Source: Euonymus europaeus (Eukaryota > Streptophyta > Magnoliopsida > Celastrales > Celastraceae). Taken from it: DNA of 64,000 bases. Positions 48,868 to 61,372 of this stretch are shown here, one piece after another; within the stretch, counting starts at the first letter, position 1, and each line of letters begins with the position of its first letter. Location: contig OY756966.1 of the NCBI GenBank assembly GCA_963580455.1, forward strand, positions 20,587,001 through 20,651,000. Reading direction: 5' to 3'. A program made the position numbers and the translations under genes. The notes beneath the pieces are model-generated. The model was given only the letters and a program-made list of their open reading frames with translations, was not told the origin of the DNA and ran no database searches.

Positions 48868-50310
48868 AAGTGTCAACATGGAAACCAGAACGAATCATAT
48901 ACCACATTTTTTTATGGCTCAAATGACTCTTATTTGAAGGCAAAGTGCTCAAAGGTTGGTCAATACAGAGTCGAGTACTGATAAAGAAAGATCTGCAAGT
49001 GCTAATCACGTTGAGGTAACTTCCAAGTAACCTACTTCATTGAGGCAGAAACATACATATGCAATTGAGGTAACCTGCAGCAAGCCTACCTTGGACAATT
49101 TTATTTCATATAGTGAAAATAATTTGTGTCTCTTGGATATATTGCTACTGAAAATTAAATGGCTTATATTTTTACTAAACCTTTATACAGACAAAGGTTT
49201 TTGTTCCTAAGAAAAGCACTAGGAGAGATTACAATATAATAGATTTTCAAGTAGCTTGAGGTAACATGTGCGTGGAATATGTGATTTAATTCTTGATCTA
49301 TGATTGAAGCATTGATTGTTTGATGTTACCTCTGAATATGTTTATTGTTAAATGGCTAATCCGTTCATAAAATTGAAAAGATCATATTATTAGTCATGTA
49401 TTGTTTTTCACAAATCTCTACTTGTGAAGTTTGATTGACATATTGCTTGAAATTTGTCTTGATAGGTCTATTGAACATTTTTTTGGGAAACTTGATGCAA
49501 GAAATATAAATGGAAGGCCTATGTCTTAGGGTTTTTTTTTTAAAAAAAAGGAAAAATGTATGTATCTCTTGAAATAAATGGAGCTACCTATGCTTGACTG
49601 TGAAAGCCGTCATGAATTTAAAGGTTTCTGCTCTTGAAATAAAGAGGGTAATTTTGTATGTTACTTGCATATACATAAAAGTACCAAAGGATCTAGATTT
49701 GACAATCTATGAATAATCAATCCCTTGTATTATGTTATATCTTGATCTAACAAGTATTTTAAGATTCACACACAGATGCACATGAACGAATAACATGCAT
49801 CAGATTTCAATGATATGATGAGGGAGTAGTAAGTCCATTTATTGAACACATCTTATGGTAGTTCTTCCTTATCATTGTTTTAATTATTTTGATTGAGTAC
49901 CAAAATCTAAGAGTTCCATCCTCGAAACTAATTTCTCTTGATTTCCTATGTTATTGGGATTCTCTTTTATGTATTTTAATTCTTTGGGATGGCCTAGTTA
50001 TGTTCGAAGTGGAAATATTTTTCAACTATGTAGGCCAAGTGAGAAGTAAGCTACAATGCAATCTCAAGTACCTCATTTTCTCAGAAATTTTAAAGAGCTC
50101 ATTTTTGACAATTTGTGGGTCAAAAAGGCAGAGATAATATTTTGAGGGGGAGATAACTTAATAAGGGGGAGTTGTTGTTTGAACATGTGCTTATGATATT
50201 ATGCTTGATATTATGTTTGTATATGTACTTATGATATTATGTTTGATATTATGTTTGCATATGTAAGATATTAGTTGGTATTTTGATCCCACAATTGTCA
50301 AGGGAGACAT
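48868..50310 (+). pseudogene. Copia internal region, massively deleted
   Basis: Only about 1.4 kb lies between the LTRs. A gag start (ATGGAAACC, 48879 on), a linker shared with the minus-strand relic (SADKE-like words near 48980-49080), and an RNase H end remain (about 49130-49240, where GYIATEN-type words and the region before the 3' end match 22380-22500 in reverse). Protease, integrase and reverse transcriptase are gone. It is a sister of the element at 20240-23720. Confidence 0.75.
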
Positions 50311-51365
50311 TGTTGGTTTTTTTAATTTAAAAAAAAACTGATTGACAATTGTGAGATATGTTTAATTTTGACAATTGAGTAATTATGTGTAGTGAAGTAA
50401 CTTACTGCAGTGGTGCAGTAGCCTACTTCAGTAGCCTGCGTGGATTATAACTTCTTTTTTAAACCATGGGCTTTAATATTGGACTTTAATGTAAAATGTT
50501 GTGTGGGTTTTGTATTATACAAATATGATATGTGTCCTATACTCATAGGTCTTTACAAAGAAAAAGCTATGGTTGTGTCTAAGTATTCAAGTCCTAGTGG
50601 GATATTAAGTTTGTTTGTTTTAAGAGTTAATGTCCTAGTGGCATTTAATGTGGTGTTGCATGCTTTGTGTTACGTTACAAGTCTAGTGGAGACTTTTGGT
50701 TGCATTGCAATTTTTGTCCTATATCAAGTTGGAGTCTTGGAGTCTTTTCTTGATAATTAACCAATATCTCTTGTAGTGTTTTGTCTTATCTCAAAGTGCT
50801 TTTATAGGAGATTAAGATATTATTATCATAAATTAACAAAGCTTACCATGTGGATCGTGCACTATATAAGAAGACACAATATCAAGATTGAAGTTGGCTG
50901 AAGCTATTGCAAATCTTGTGTCAATGTTATTTGGTCTTTGTTTTATTCTCTCTCATATTATTCTTGTAATGGTGAGATTATTCATGTAAATTGAGAGATT
51001 TAGTTTGAGAAAGAGAGTTTCATATTTCACTTGTGTTCTTCGTGAGAATGAGTGATTCCTTGTTCGTGAAGTCTTTTGGAGGCGCCAAAAGCGAGCTCTA
51101 CCTAGGTGGGTTGAGTGTGGAGGAGAAACATACACTAAATTAATAGGATGTATGAGCGATGTCTTTAGGTCAAAATAGGGTTATAATCTTGATTCTTGAT
51201 TAGTGGATTGTTTCTCAAGGTTGGTCGCTCATAGACTCGAGGATTTTTTCGGTAAGGTTTCCCCATTAAAATCGTGGTGTTTTGATTTAATTTTATTTTC
51301 CTTATTAAATTTGCATATTTTATTGACTAACGATCTCGATCTTGGTGAGAAACACCGAACTCTCA
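50311..51365 (+). repeat. 3' LTR of copia, 1055 bp
   Basis: It starts TGTTGGTTTTTTTAATTT after a purine-rich AAGGGAGACAT and ends ACCGAACTCTCA. It aligns with the truncated 5' LTR over its last 600 bp, with small indels. A TATATAAGAAGACAC promoter-like block lies near 50865. Confidence 0.88.
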
Positions 51366-51518
51366 ATTATTCCTATTCCCTACCCTTCTTCGGACCTAAA
51401 TTTTTTCCACTTATACATTTTAGTTGAGCACATACCGAATCCTATTTAATTTGTAGCGAGAGTTAGAGAAAGATTGCCTTGAAATTCTTTTAACGTATAT
51501 ACATACTACGGGGTGAGT
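51366..51518. repeat. R repeat, copy 1 right part
   Basis: This is the end of the R unit, corresponding to about 60685-60835. It finishes with the TGAGT target sequence (51514-51518) of the gypsy element. Confidence 0.8.
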
Positions 51519-51648
51519 TGTCACGCCCCTCTCCCAGATAGGTGCGGATGAGCACCCATGAAACCCAGAGACGTGACCGGCAGGGAACTCCTCCGTTCCC
51601 CGAACCGGATTTACACCCCAAACCACCCAAACACTACATAAGTAATCT

Positions 51649-51683
<35 letters not shown>

Positions 51684-52572
51684 CTCAACCATAATCCCAA
51701 ATACTCCAAACCATAATGTAATCTGCAATCCAGAGTCTACAGCGCAAAAATCCAAATATCATAAATACGGAAAAAAAAAACAGATACTGAAGACAGACAA
51801 ATCATCCCCACACCAGCTACATCACGCCTCACGCATCCCTGCGCTGATCATCCACTCCGGCTATCTCACCTGAAATCATGTGAATGAAAGGGATGAGCTA
51901 CAAAGCTCAGTAGGGATATGGAGAAATATCGATCATCAGAATAAACGGAAAGTAGAACTCAAGATGTATGTGAAATGAAAAGGAAACTCAAATAGTGATA
52001 CACTCTCGTATCACCGAACTCCAGTGAATCAGAGATAAAGTAAGAAAGTCTGTAAGATATAGAATACATACAGAGAAACCATAAATGATACACATCAAAT
52101 CTCATCACAATCAGTCAATCCGTAGGGTAGATACCGAGTGGGCTCCACCACTACCATCCTCAAGTACAACTCTCAAATCAGTACTCAATCATAATCCAAC
52201 TCAAATCCATATCAACCAAATCCGTATCAACTCATATCCACATAACAACAGAAAATCCTCCCCTGGACCCACCCTGATCCCCGCAAGGTGTCTCCCAGTT
52301 CAGGTACTCCCCAGATTGGATGAGGATCGAGCCTACATCAGGTACTCGATAGCATCGCCTACATCAAAGAGCGTCCCCTAGGATGTACCTCAACTCAATC
52401 CGGCCTCCAGGTACGTACCCGATCGAAACCATCGATAAATCATCCAGTAAGCTGGGTCGCCCGATGTGGGTCCCACGCTCTACAAATCATCCCTCCATAA
52501 TCTCACAAATCATAGAAGATCATCATAATGAAGTCCTATCCGGACTCTCGAGGAAAAAACCAAACATCAGGA

Positions 52573-52715
52573 GGTGAGCCCCACCAATGGCTGTGGGTCC
52601 CACAGAAGGATAAGTGGGCCCCACCAGGATAGTGGACCCCACGAGAGGATAGGTGGGCCCCACCAGGATAGTGGGCCCCACAAGAGGATAAGTGGGCCCC
52701 ATCAGGATAGTGTGC
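52573..52715. repeat. GTGGGCCCCACC minisatellite in LTR
   Basis: A unit of about 40 bp built on GTGGGCCCCACCAGGATA is repeated three to four times. The 5' LTR keeps a shorter version at 59475-59563. GTGGGCCC resembles TCP-factor binding sites. Confidence 0.85.
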
Positions 52716-53008
52716 CCGCAAGAGACACAAAATACTGCCAGTCGTACATATACCTCCAAAACAACCACATATAATCATAACATTTGCAATTGCGGAAATA
52801 AATCAGATAAGAGTATAAACAGAGAAATTCCCAACCTCCGGGAATTTCACACCAATAGACAAATAGGAGTCCGTCGAATACGGAACCCCCGGAACCCCAA
52901 ATAAGAACTAGGGCAGAATCCCTACCTGGAATGTCGACTAAGCTAATCCGTAATACGTCTGAAAACTCCAAATCAACCTCCTACATCAAAATATGGATAC
53001 GTATCCAC

Positions 53009-53100
53009 GGTCAAACCGGGTCAAATAGTCAAACCGGGTCAACACAGTCAAAACGGGTCAAACCTGAGTCAACGGGTCAACCCGGTCAAACACGAGTCAA
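53009..53100 (-). promoter_or_regulatory. W-box array in 3' LTR, ten TTGACY motifs
   Basis: Ten copies of GTCAA preceded by A or G, that is TTGACT or TTGACC on the element strand, lie within 92 bp. TTGACY is the WRKY-factor binding core. It lies in the upstream part of the LTR. Confidence 0.7.
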
Positions 53101-53692
53101 CTTGCCGGAGCTGAGTTAACTCGGCCGGCCGGTCGCCGGAATCCATTTTTCCGGCGAATTTTCCGGTCACTCCTACATCAAAACGAAGCCCACAACAACA
53201 TAAATCTAATGGTACCTGTCTCGTTCCAAAATTCCTACTGAATCGACCGGGATCGAGCTTTGAAATTTCGAAAAACCGAAACTTCTCCGGCCGATTCCGC
53301 CGTCTACGGTGGTCCGATGGTGGTGATTCTACTTTGGTTTTGCTGCTCTCTTCACGAGCTTCGATTTGACACCTTACTTGCTCCGATCGGACCACAAACG
53401 AACAACTTCTTCTCTCTCTCTCTCTCCTCCCCCCTCTCTCTCTCTCCTTCGGCCAAATCTGCCGGAAAAACCAGAAAAATCTGGGTTATCCCAGATTTTT
53501 GGTAAAAATTACCGTTTTGCCCCTTATTCCCAAATAACACTTAAACTTCTATAATCCATAACAAATCCAATTCAACTCCGATTTAGCTGATTCTTGCGTC
53601 AATATTTTTCTAAAAATATGTAATATTTATTAAAAATATTAAATTTGAAAAATTATTATATTTTTTTAAAATTTTGGGTTCGGGATATTACA

Positions 53693-53707
53693 TCCTCCCC
53701 CCCTTAG
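53693..53707 (-). other. Polypurine tract of gypsy element
   Basis: On the minus strand it reads AAGGGGGGGAGGA, ending right before the TG of the 3' LTR. Confidence 0.85.
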
Positions 53708-53792
53708 AAAACAATTTCGTCCTCGAAATTACCTAAAGGGTAATTATTAAGTACTCAAAGGTAAAATAATTAGTATAAAATACGAAAAATAC

Positions 53793-56700
53793 CTAGGTCG
53801 TAAATAAGTCTGGATAGCGCTCCCGCATATCTAACTCTACCTCCCAGGTAGCCTCCTGAACTCCATAATGCTGCCATAACACCTTAACTAAGGGTATGGT
53901 CTTCGAACGTAATCTCCGTATCTGGCTATCCAAAATCTGAACCGGACGTACCTCATAGGTAGCATCCTCTCCAATCTCCAGAGTCGACCAATCAATAATA
54001 TGGGAGGGATCCCGATGATACCTCCGTAACATAGAAACATGAAACACACCATGAACTCCGGACAACTGTGGTGGCAATGCCAACCTATAAGCCAAACTCC
54101 CTACTCTCTCCAAGATCTCAAATGGCCCAATAAACCTGGGGGTTAACTTCCCTGATCTACCAAAACGTTGTATCCCTCGCTTCGGACTAACCTTGAGGAA
54201 TACGTGATCACCCACCTGAAACTCTAGAGGTCTCCGCCTACGATCTGCATAACTCTTCTGACGTGACTGAGCCGTCAGAAGTCGCTATCTGATAACTGCC
54301 ACAGCCTCAGTGGTCTGCTGAATCAAATCTGGTCCCAACAAGGGTCTATCCCCAACCTCCGACCAACAAAGTGGTGACCTACATGGTCTACCATACATGC
54401 CTCAAATGGTGCCATCTGAATACTACTCTGGTAAGAGTTGTTATACACAAACTCTACCAATGGAATATGCGTCTCCCAATCACCCCTGAAATCCATAACA
54501 CATGACCGAAGCATGTCCTCCAAAATCTGTATAGTCCTCTCACTCTGTCCGTCAGTCTGTGGGTGAAACGCTGTACTAAAACTTAACATCGTCCCCAGGG
54601 TGTCCTGAAAACTGCTCCAAAAGCGAGAAGTGAAACGAGGATCCCTGTCGGATACAACAGACACGGGTACCCCATGTAGCCGTACGACCTCTCGAATGTA
54701 AAGTCTAGTAAATGCCTCCACTGAGTCAGTCTGCTGAATCGGTAAAAAATGAGCTGTCTTCGTCAATCTATCAACAACAACCCACGCATCATCATGTCTC
54801 CTCACAGTCCTCGGTAATCCCATCACAAAATCCATACACACATGCTCCCACTTCCACTCAGGCAATGGAAGCGGCTGTAACAATCCAGGAGGTCTCCTAT
54901 GCTCTGCCTTCACCTGCTGACAGGTAAGACATCTCAACACAGTCTGGGCCACATCTCTCTTCAGTCCGCTCCACCAATACTGTCTCCGTACATCTCGATA
55001 CATCTTAGTAGCACCAGGATGTATCGCGAACTGAGAATAATGTGCCTCTCTGAGTATCTCATCTCTCAACTCAACATCTTCTGGAACCACCAATCGGCTT
55101 CTAAAACGAACTCCTCCATCAACACCTCGAATCCAACCATCCATATCCTCAATATCATCAAACATCGCATCACCAAGCTGTGCATCCAACACCTTCTGTA
55201 CTAGTGCTGGACGACTCACCAAACTGCTCAAAAAACATCTCTCACCCCTATCACTGACATCTAATCGATACCGCCCAATGGTGTCTACCAACTCAAACTC
55301 CCACAGTGACAGTCGTGCCACTGCCAACTTCCTACTCAAGGCGTCAGCCACCACATTGGCCTTGCCTGGATGATACTGCAATGAGAAATCATAATCTCCA
55401 AGGTACTCCATCCATCTCCGCTGCCTCTGATTCAGATCCTTCTGTGTAAATAAGTGTCGTAAACTCCTGTGATCTGAAAACACCTCAAACTGCTCCCCAT
55501 AAAGGTAATGTCTCCACTGCTTAAGTGCGAACACTATAGCAGCCAACTCCAAATCATGTACGGGATAATTCCTCTCATGTGGCTTCAACAGTCGTGAAAC
55601 ATACTCCACCACCCTCTCCTGCTGCATGAGTACACAACCTAGACCAATCCCTGAAGCATCACAATATACATGGTAACCAATACCACTATCCGGAATGGTC
55701 AGGACTGGAGGTGATGTGAGTCGGGTCTTCAGCTCCCGAAAAGCCTGCTCACATCTATCAGTCCACACGAAAGGAACACCCTTCCGCGTCAACTCAGTCA
55801 TCGGTGAAGCAATTCGTGAAAATCCCTCTATAAACCTCCTGTAGTAACCTGCTAATCCCAAGAAACTACGAATCTCTCCCACTGTCCTCGGAGTCCTCCA
55901 ATCCAACACAGCCTCCACCTTGGCAAGATCCACTGCCACTCCATCTCTGGATATTACATGCCCCAAGAATCTCACCTGAGTAGCCCAAAACTCGCACTTA
56001 CTCAGCTTGGCATACAGCTGATGCTCCCTGAGTGTCTGCAATACAATCCCCAAATGCCTCATATGCTCCTCCTCTGTGGCCGAATACACCAATATATCAT
56101 CGATGAAGACTATCACAAACTGGTCAAGATACTGACAGAACACTCTATGCATCAAATCCATAAAAGCTGCTGGGGCATTGGTCAGCCCAAACGGCATGAC
56201 CAGAAACTCATAATGACCATATCGAGTACGAAATGCCGTCTTCGATATGTCCTCCTCCCGAATCCTCAACTGGTGATAACCTGACCTGAGATCAATCTTG
56301 GAATAATAGTGACTACCTCTCAATTGATCAAACAAATCATTTATCCTCGGTAACGGGTACTTATTCTTCACAGTCACCCTATTCAACTTCCTGTAGTCCA
56401 CACACATCCTCATCGATCCGTCCTTCTTCTTCACAAAGAGGACTGGAGCACCCCATGGTGAAGTACTGGGTCTGATAAATCCTAGACCCTGCAACTCCCG
56501 CAACTGCCTATCCAACTCCCTCAACTCTGCTGGAGCCATCCTATACGGTGGAATAGAAATCGGGTCTGTACCCGGATATAACTCAATCACAAAATCAATC
56601 TCCCGCTGTGGGGATAATCCTGGTAACTCATCAGGAAATACATCCAAATACTCCTCTACCACTGGCACAGCCGTACTAGCCTCAATCTCCGATGTAGAAG

Positions 56701-57848
56701 TCAAGCTCGCCACTAGACAGTCAGTATATCGTGGGTTGTCAAGAAAGTGAGAACATATAACAACCCGCGACCCACAAAAACTAACTCGCCCAGATGGTGA
56801 TGTCAGCATGACCCTACGCTCTGTACAATCTATCACAGCATCATAGTCAATCAACCAGTCCAATCCAAGTATCACATCATAGTCAGTGAAATCCATAACA
56901 TATAAATCTGCTCGGAACTCGTGATCAGCAAATCGAAAAATACAACCCTTACAAATGCTCCTCACCACAGTACCTGAACCCAACGGAGAATCCACCACCA
57001 ATCTCCTATCCAAATCCGAAATCTCTAACCCCAATGCCTCAACGAACGAAGTAGAAATGAACGAATGTGTGGCACCGGTATCAAATAAAACACGAGCCCA
57101 AGAACTGAAAAGTAAAACTCTACCTCCAATGAAATCATGATCTGGTGTTGTCTCGGGTGCAACTGCATAAACTCCAGCTCTCTGGCCTTGCCTCTGCTGC
57201 TGCTGCTGTCTCACTGGTGGTGCTGGAGGTCTGGCCCCTCTGCCTGCTGGAGCTCTAGGTGCTGGTGCTGCAAGTGCTGGGGCTCCCTGTCCTCTGCCTG
57301 ATGGTGCTGTACGACTCCTCGGGCAATACCTCTGAACATGTCCTGGTAGTCCACAAGAGAAACACAATGGGCTATTCGCCCTGGGACAGTCCGATATCAT
57401 GTGCCCAGTATGACCACACGCATAACAATACAATTCAGATATGGACCCCTGTCCCTGTTGTGGACCCTGCTGTCGCTGCTGCGGATCCTGCTGTCCCTGT
57501 CTCTGAGAACTCTGCTGCTGACTCAGACGATCCTGTCTCCTGTCCTCGAATCTCTGCCCCTGATCCTGTCTGGGTCTCTGTCTCTGACCCTCAGTCCTCT
57601 GTCTACTACTGCTCCCTGAGGCAGAAGAAGTATCTCCGTACTTCCTCTTATGAAGCTCCCAATAATCCTGTGAATCAACCATGCTCCTCTCTATATCAAG
57701 TGCCCTATCAATGGACTCCCGATAAGTACGAAACATCATCCCTGCTAAACGCTCTGAAATGCGGGGTTTCAGCCCGCGCTGAAATCTCAGTATCTTCTTC
57801 TCCTCAGTGGCAATGTACTCCTCTCCATATCGACCAAGCTCCTCAACT
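53793..57848 (-). pseudogene. Gypsy gag C-terminus and pol with chromodomain
   Basis: The largest open frame of the window (57739-54323, 1138 codons, open from about 57848) encodes the gag tail with two zinc knuckles ([28 protein letters not shown]; about residues 107-140). Then come protease ([12 protein letters not shown]), reverse transcriptase ([10 protein letters not shown] as YVDD variant), RNase H ([13 protein letters not shown]) and an integrase HHCC region ([25 protein letters not shown]) with its catalytic core ([19 protein letters not shown]). The frame is lost near 54395. The other frame carries on with a TAG at about 54284 and ends with the chromodomain (53793-54215; LVKVLWQHYGVQEATWEVE). 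Proteins would assemble, copy and integrate the element. The lesions block a full polyprotein. Confidence 0.92.
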
Positions 57849-58270
57849 GTGCCTGATACTGTGACACCGTCATATCTCTACTCTGAATCAGATCCACAAA
57901 CTCCTTGGCCTTCGCAACGCGAATGGCCTGGGGAACATACTGTGCAAGAAACAGAGTCTCAAACTCCGTCCATGGCATCTTCATACTCTCCCTACCAATA
58001 GTCATACTCTCCCACCAGACATAAGCATCATCCTCCAAAAATGCTGAAGCCAACAAAACTCTCCTCCCAACAGGTATCCTGAGTGTCAACAGCTGTCTAC
58101 TCAACTGTCGCAACCAATCCTCAGCTGCCTTAGGATCTATCACTCCTCGATACACTGAAGGTCTCGTCTTCCTCAGGTATCGGTAACTCAACCTCCTCAA
58201 TCTGATCAGGAATCTCGCCTCTACCCCGACCACGTCCACCCCGAACGTGGGTACTACGTGTAACTACCAT
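57845..58270 (-). pseudogene. Gypsy gag N-terminus with two frameshifts
   Basis: The likely start is the ATG at 58270 (MVVTRSTHVRGGRGRGRGE). The frame shifts near 58162, after PEEDET, into SVYRGVIDPKAAEDWLRQL, which continues as VWWESM and YVPQAIRVAKAKEFV. It shifts again near 57845 into [20 protein letters not shown], which joins the large frame at 57739. The capsid gene is otherwise fresh. Confidence 0.85.
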
Positions 58271-58417
58271 GTCTGAAATAAACGTACCACTACATAAATC
58301 AAATACCCAAAAGTGTAAAAGAAAGAACAACTCACCAGATCAGCCGGGAAGCGCGTGATGTGTAGCCGGGGGAAAAACAAAAGAAACTGAATAACCACTC
58401 CACAAACTAACTGACCA

Positions 58418-58429
58418 CCTCTGATACCA
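58418..58429 (-). other. Primer-binding site of gypsy element
   Basis: The minus strand reads TGGTATCAGAGG, the tRNA-Met-type primer site, three bases from the end of the 5' LTR. Confidence 0.85.
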
Positions 58430-58432
58430 AAC

Positions 58433-60536
58433 TGTCACGCCCCTCTCCCAGATAGGTGCGGATGAGCACCCATGAAACCCAGAGACGTGACCGGCAGGGA
58501 ACTCCTCCGTTCCCCGAACCGGATTTACACCCCAAACCACCCAAACACTACATAAGTAATCTCACATATATATATATATATAAAAATCTCAACCATAATC
58601 CCAAATACTCCAAACCATAATGTAATCTGCAATCCAGAGTCTACAGCGCAAAAATCCAAATATCATAAATACGGAAAAAAAACAGATACTGAAGACAGAC
58701 AAATCATCCCCACACCAGCTACATCACGCCTCACGCATCCCTGCGCTGATCATCCACTCCGGCTATCTCACCTGAAATCATGTGAATGAAAGGGATGAGC
58801 TACAAAGCTCAGTAGGGATATGGAGAAATATCGATCATCAGAATAAACGGAAAGTAGAACTCAAGATGTATGTGAAATGAAAAGGAAACTCAAATAGTGA
58901 TACACTCTCGTATCACCGAACTCCAGTGAATCAGAGATAAAGTAAGAAAGTCTGTAAGATATAGAATACATACAGAGAAACCATAAATGATACACATCAA
59001 ATCTCATCACAATCAGTCAATCCGTAGGGTAGATACCGAGTGGGCTCCACCACTACCATCCTCAAGTACAACTCTCAAATCAGTACTCAATCATAATCCA
59101 ACTCAAATCCATATCAACCAAATCCGTATCAACTCATATCCACATAACAACAGAAAATCCTCCCCTGGACCCACCCTGATCCCCGCAAGGTGTCTCCCAG
59201 TTCAGGTACTCCCCAGATTGGATGAGGATCGAGCCTACATCAGGTACTCGATAGCATCGCCTACATCGAAGAGCGTCCCCTAGGATGTACCTCACCTCAA
59301 TCCGGCCTCCAGGTACGTACCCGATCGAAACCATCGATAAATCATCCAGTAAGCTGGGTCGCCCGATGTGGGTCCCACGCTCTACAAATCATCCCTCCAT
59401 AATCTCACAAATCATAGAAGATCATCATAATGAAGTCCTATCCGGACTCTCGAGGAAAAAACCAAACATCAGGAGGTGAGCCCCACCAATGGCTGTGGGT
59501 CCCATAGAAGGATAGGTGGGCCCCACCAGGATAGTGGGCCTCACCAGGATAGTGGGCCCGCAAGTGACACAAAAATACTGTCAGTCGTACATATACCTCC
59601 AAAACAACCACATATAATCATAACATATTGCAATTGCGGAAGTAAATCAGATAAGAGTATAAACAGAGAAATTCCCAACCTCCGGGAATTTCACACCAAT
59701 AGACAAATAGGAGTCCGTCGAATATGGAACCCCCGGAACCCCAAATAAGAACTAGGGCAGAATCCCTACCTGGAATGTCGACTAAGCTAATCCGTAATAC
59801 GTCTGAAAACTCCAAATCAACCTCCTGCATCAAAATACGGATACGTATCCACGGTCAAACCGGATCAAATAGTCAAATCGGGTCAACCCAGTCAAAACGT
59901 GTCAAACCTGAGTCAACGGGTCAACTCGGTCAAACACGAGTCAACTTGCCGGAGCTGAGTTAACTCGGCCGGCCGGTCGCCGGAATCCATTTTTCCGGCG
60001 AATTTTCCGGTCACTCCTACATCAAAACGAAGCCCACAACAACATAAATCTAATGGTACCTGTCTCGTTCCAAAATTTCTACTGAATCGACCGGGATCGA
60101 GCTTTGAAATTTCGAAAAACCGAAACTTCTCCGGCCGATTCCGCCGTCTACGGTGGTCCAATGGTGGTGATTCTACTTTGGTTTTGCTGCTCTCTTCACG
60201 AGCTTCGATTTGACACCTTACTTGCTCCGATCGGACCACAAACGAACAACTTCTTCTCTCTCTCTCTCTCTCCTCCCCCCTCTCTCTCTCTCCTTCGGCC
60301 AAATCTGCCGGAAAAACCAGAAAAATCTGGGTTATCCCAGATTTTTGGTGAAAATTACCGTTTTGCCCCTTATTCCCAAATAACACTTAAAGTTCTATAA
60401 TCCATAACAAATCCAATTCAACTCCGATTTAGCTGATTCTTGCGTCAATATTTTTCTAAAAATATGTTGTATTTATTAAAAATATTAAATTTGAAAAATT
60501 ATTTTTTTTTTAAAATTTTGGGTTCGGGATATTACA
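58433..60536 (-). repeat. 5' LTR of gypsy chromovirus
   Basis: 2104 bp, nearly identical to 51519-53692. Differences are single bases, a shorter GTGGGCCC minisatellite (59475-59563), a shorter (TA)n run, and small TC/T-run differences. Its W-box array is at 59853-59945 with nine TTGAC cores, eight of them TTGACY. This copy would hold the active promoter. Confidence 0.95.
59853..59945 (-). promoter_or_regulatory. W-box array in 5' LTR
   Basis: Nine TTGAC cores lie in 93 bp. One site has mutated relative to the 3' LTR copy (GGTCAA to GATCAA), and one reads TTGACA. This is the promoter-bearing LTR for the minus-strand transcript. Confidence 0.7.
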
Positions 60537-60840
60537 TGAGTTTTCCCCACTTTTTATCCTTCAAAATTGTACCTCCTTTTCTGAGCCGAATATTTTTCCC
60601 ATTGGTTTACCCCATCACTCAAACTTGTCTCTTCACCTCCCAACACCTCATTGGCCACCTATCCTAGTTATCCATGATTATTCCTATTTCCTACACTTCT
60701 TAGGACCTAAATTTTCTCCACTTATACATTTTAGTTGAGCCCATACTCAATTCTATTTAATTGGTAGAGAGAGTTAGAGAAATATTGCCTTGCAATATTT
60801 TAACGTATATACATACCTCAGGGTGAGCTCAATCAACTAT
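60537..60840. repeat. R repeat, partial copy 2
   Basis: It starts at the target duplication TGAGT and continues CAAAATTGTACCTCC, then CCCATTGGTTTACC, to the R end near ACGTATATACATACC. It lacks the first half of the unit. Confidence 0.75.
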
Positions 60841-60879
60841 CATTGGGCTTTCATGATTCTGACGATCCCTTCTTGTTTT

Positions 60880-61372
60880 CTTGCCACTTGACAAACCTTA
60901 TGTGTGGCTTTCTTGTCTTGGAATCATTTATTATTTTTCAAAGTTCTCATCTTTTCAATGTATGCCTTGCTTGAAGTCTGTGCATTTAGAGGTCCTGGTA
61001 TAGTTCTATTTTTCCTCTTGGAGGCCATGCTCAAACTTCTTGCATCTCATTTCCTTGGTCGTTTATAACCAGGGGCAGAATTGGTAAAGCTCTTGAAATT
61101 CCTATAGGTACTCGTAAACAACATTCCCCCTTGTAAGAGTTTGAAAACTCACTTACCTTTCTATCTACATAAAACAGAGGGTAGTATTGTCTTTTAAAAT
61201 GTATGGTGAAGTCCTTCAAACAGATCGCCTTGGGATTTTTTTGTCTCTCCAAGTATTGCTCCACCATGTGTAGGCATCCCCTTGTAGTAACAATGTTGCA
61301 TATTTCAGCTTAATGTTGTCGTTATACTTGAGCATTTTCAAAGCCCTCTCCACGGTTCTTAACCACGAACTC
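60880..61372 (-). pseudogene. Ty3/gypsy gag fragment
   Basis: On the minus strand, pieces read KYATLLLQGDAYTWW (shifted frame near 61300), then FTIHFKRQYYPLFYVDRKVSEF at 61215-61150, typical of the gypsy capsid domain. No pol follows. The fragment ends at the palindrome chain. Confidence 0.65.

Larger units (their letters stand above)
51519..53692 (-). repeat. 3' LTR of gypsy chromovirus
   Basis: 2174 bp, copy to the left on the plus strand. It contains a (TA)n run, a GTGGGCCC minisatellite (52573-52715), a W-box cluster (53009-53100) and a (TC)n tract near 53411-53449. Confidence 0.95.
51519..60536 (-). mobile_element. Near-complete Ty3/gypsy chromovirus (Tekay/Del-like)
   Basis: The element is 9018 bp with LTRs of 2174 and 2104 bp starting TGTAATATCCCGAACC and ending GGGGCGTGACA on the minus strand. 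A 5-bp duplication TGAGT (51514-51518, 60537-60541) flanks it. The order on the minus strand is 5' LTR (60536-58433), primer site, gag, PR, RT, RNase H, integrase, chromodomain, purine tract, 3' LTR. LTRs differ by about 20 substitutions plus length changes in simple repeats, so insertion was recent. Coding damage (three shifts, one stop) means it needs help in trans or is dead. Confidence 0.95.

Noticed and set aside
54712..56284. Plus-strand ORFs over the gypsy pol
   Set aside because: They are shadows of the well-supported minus-strand polyprotein.
57259..57864. 201-codon plus-strand ORF
   Set aside because: It lies antisense to the gypsy gag/pol frame, and its content follows from the complementary Gln/Arg-rich codons. 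There is no domain.
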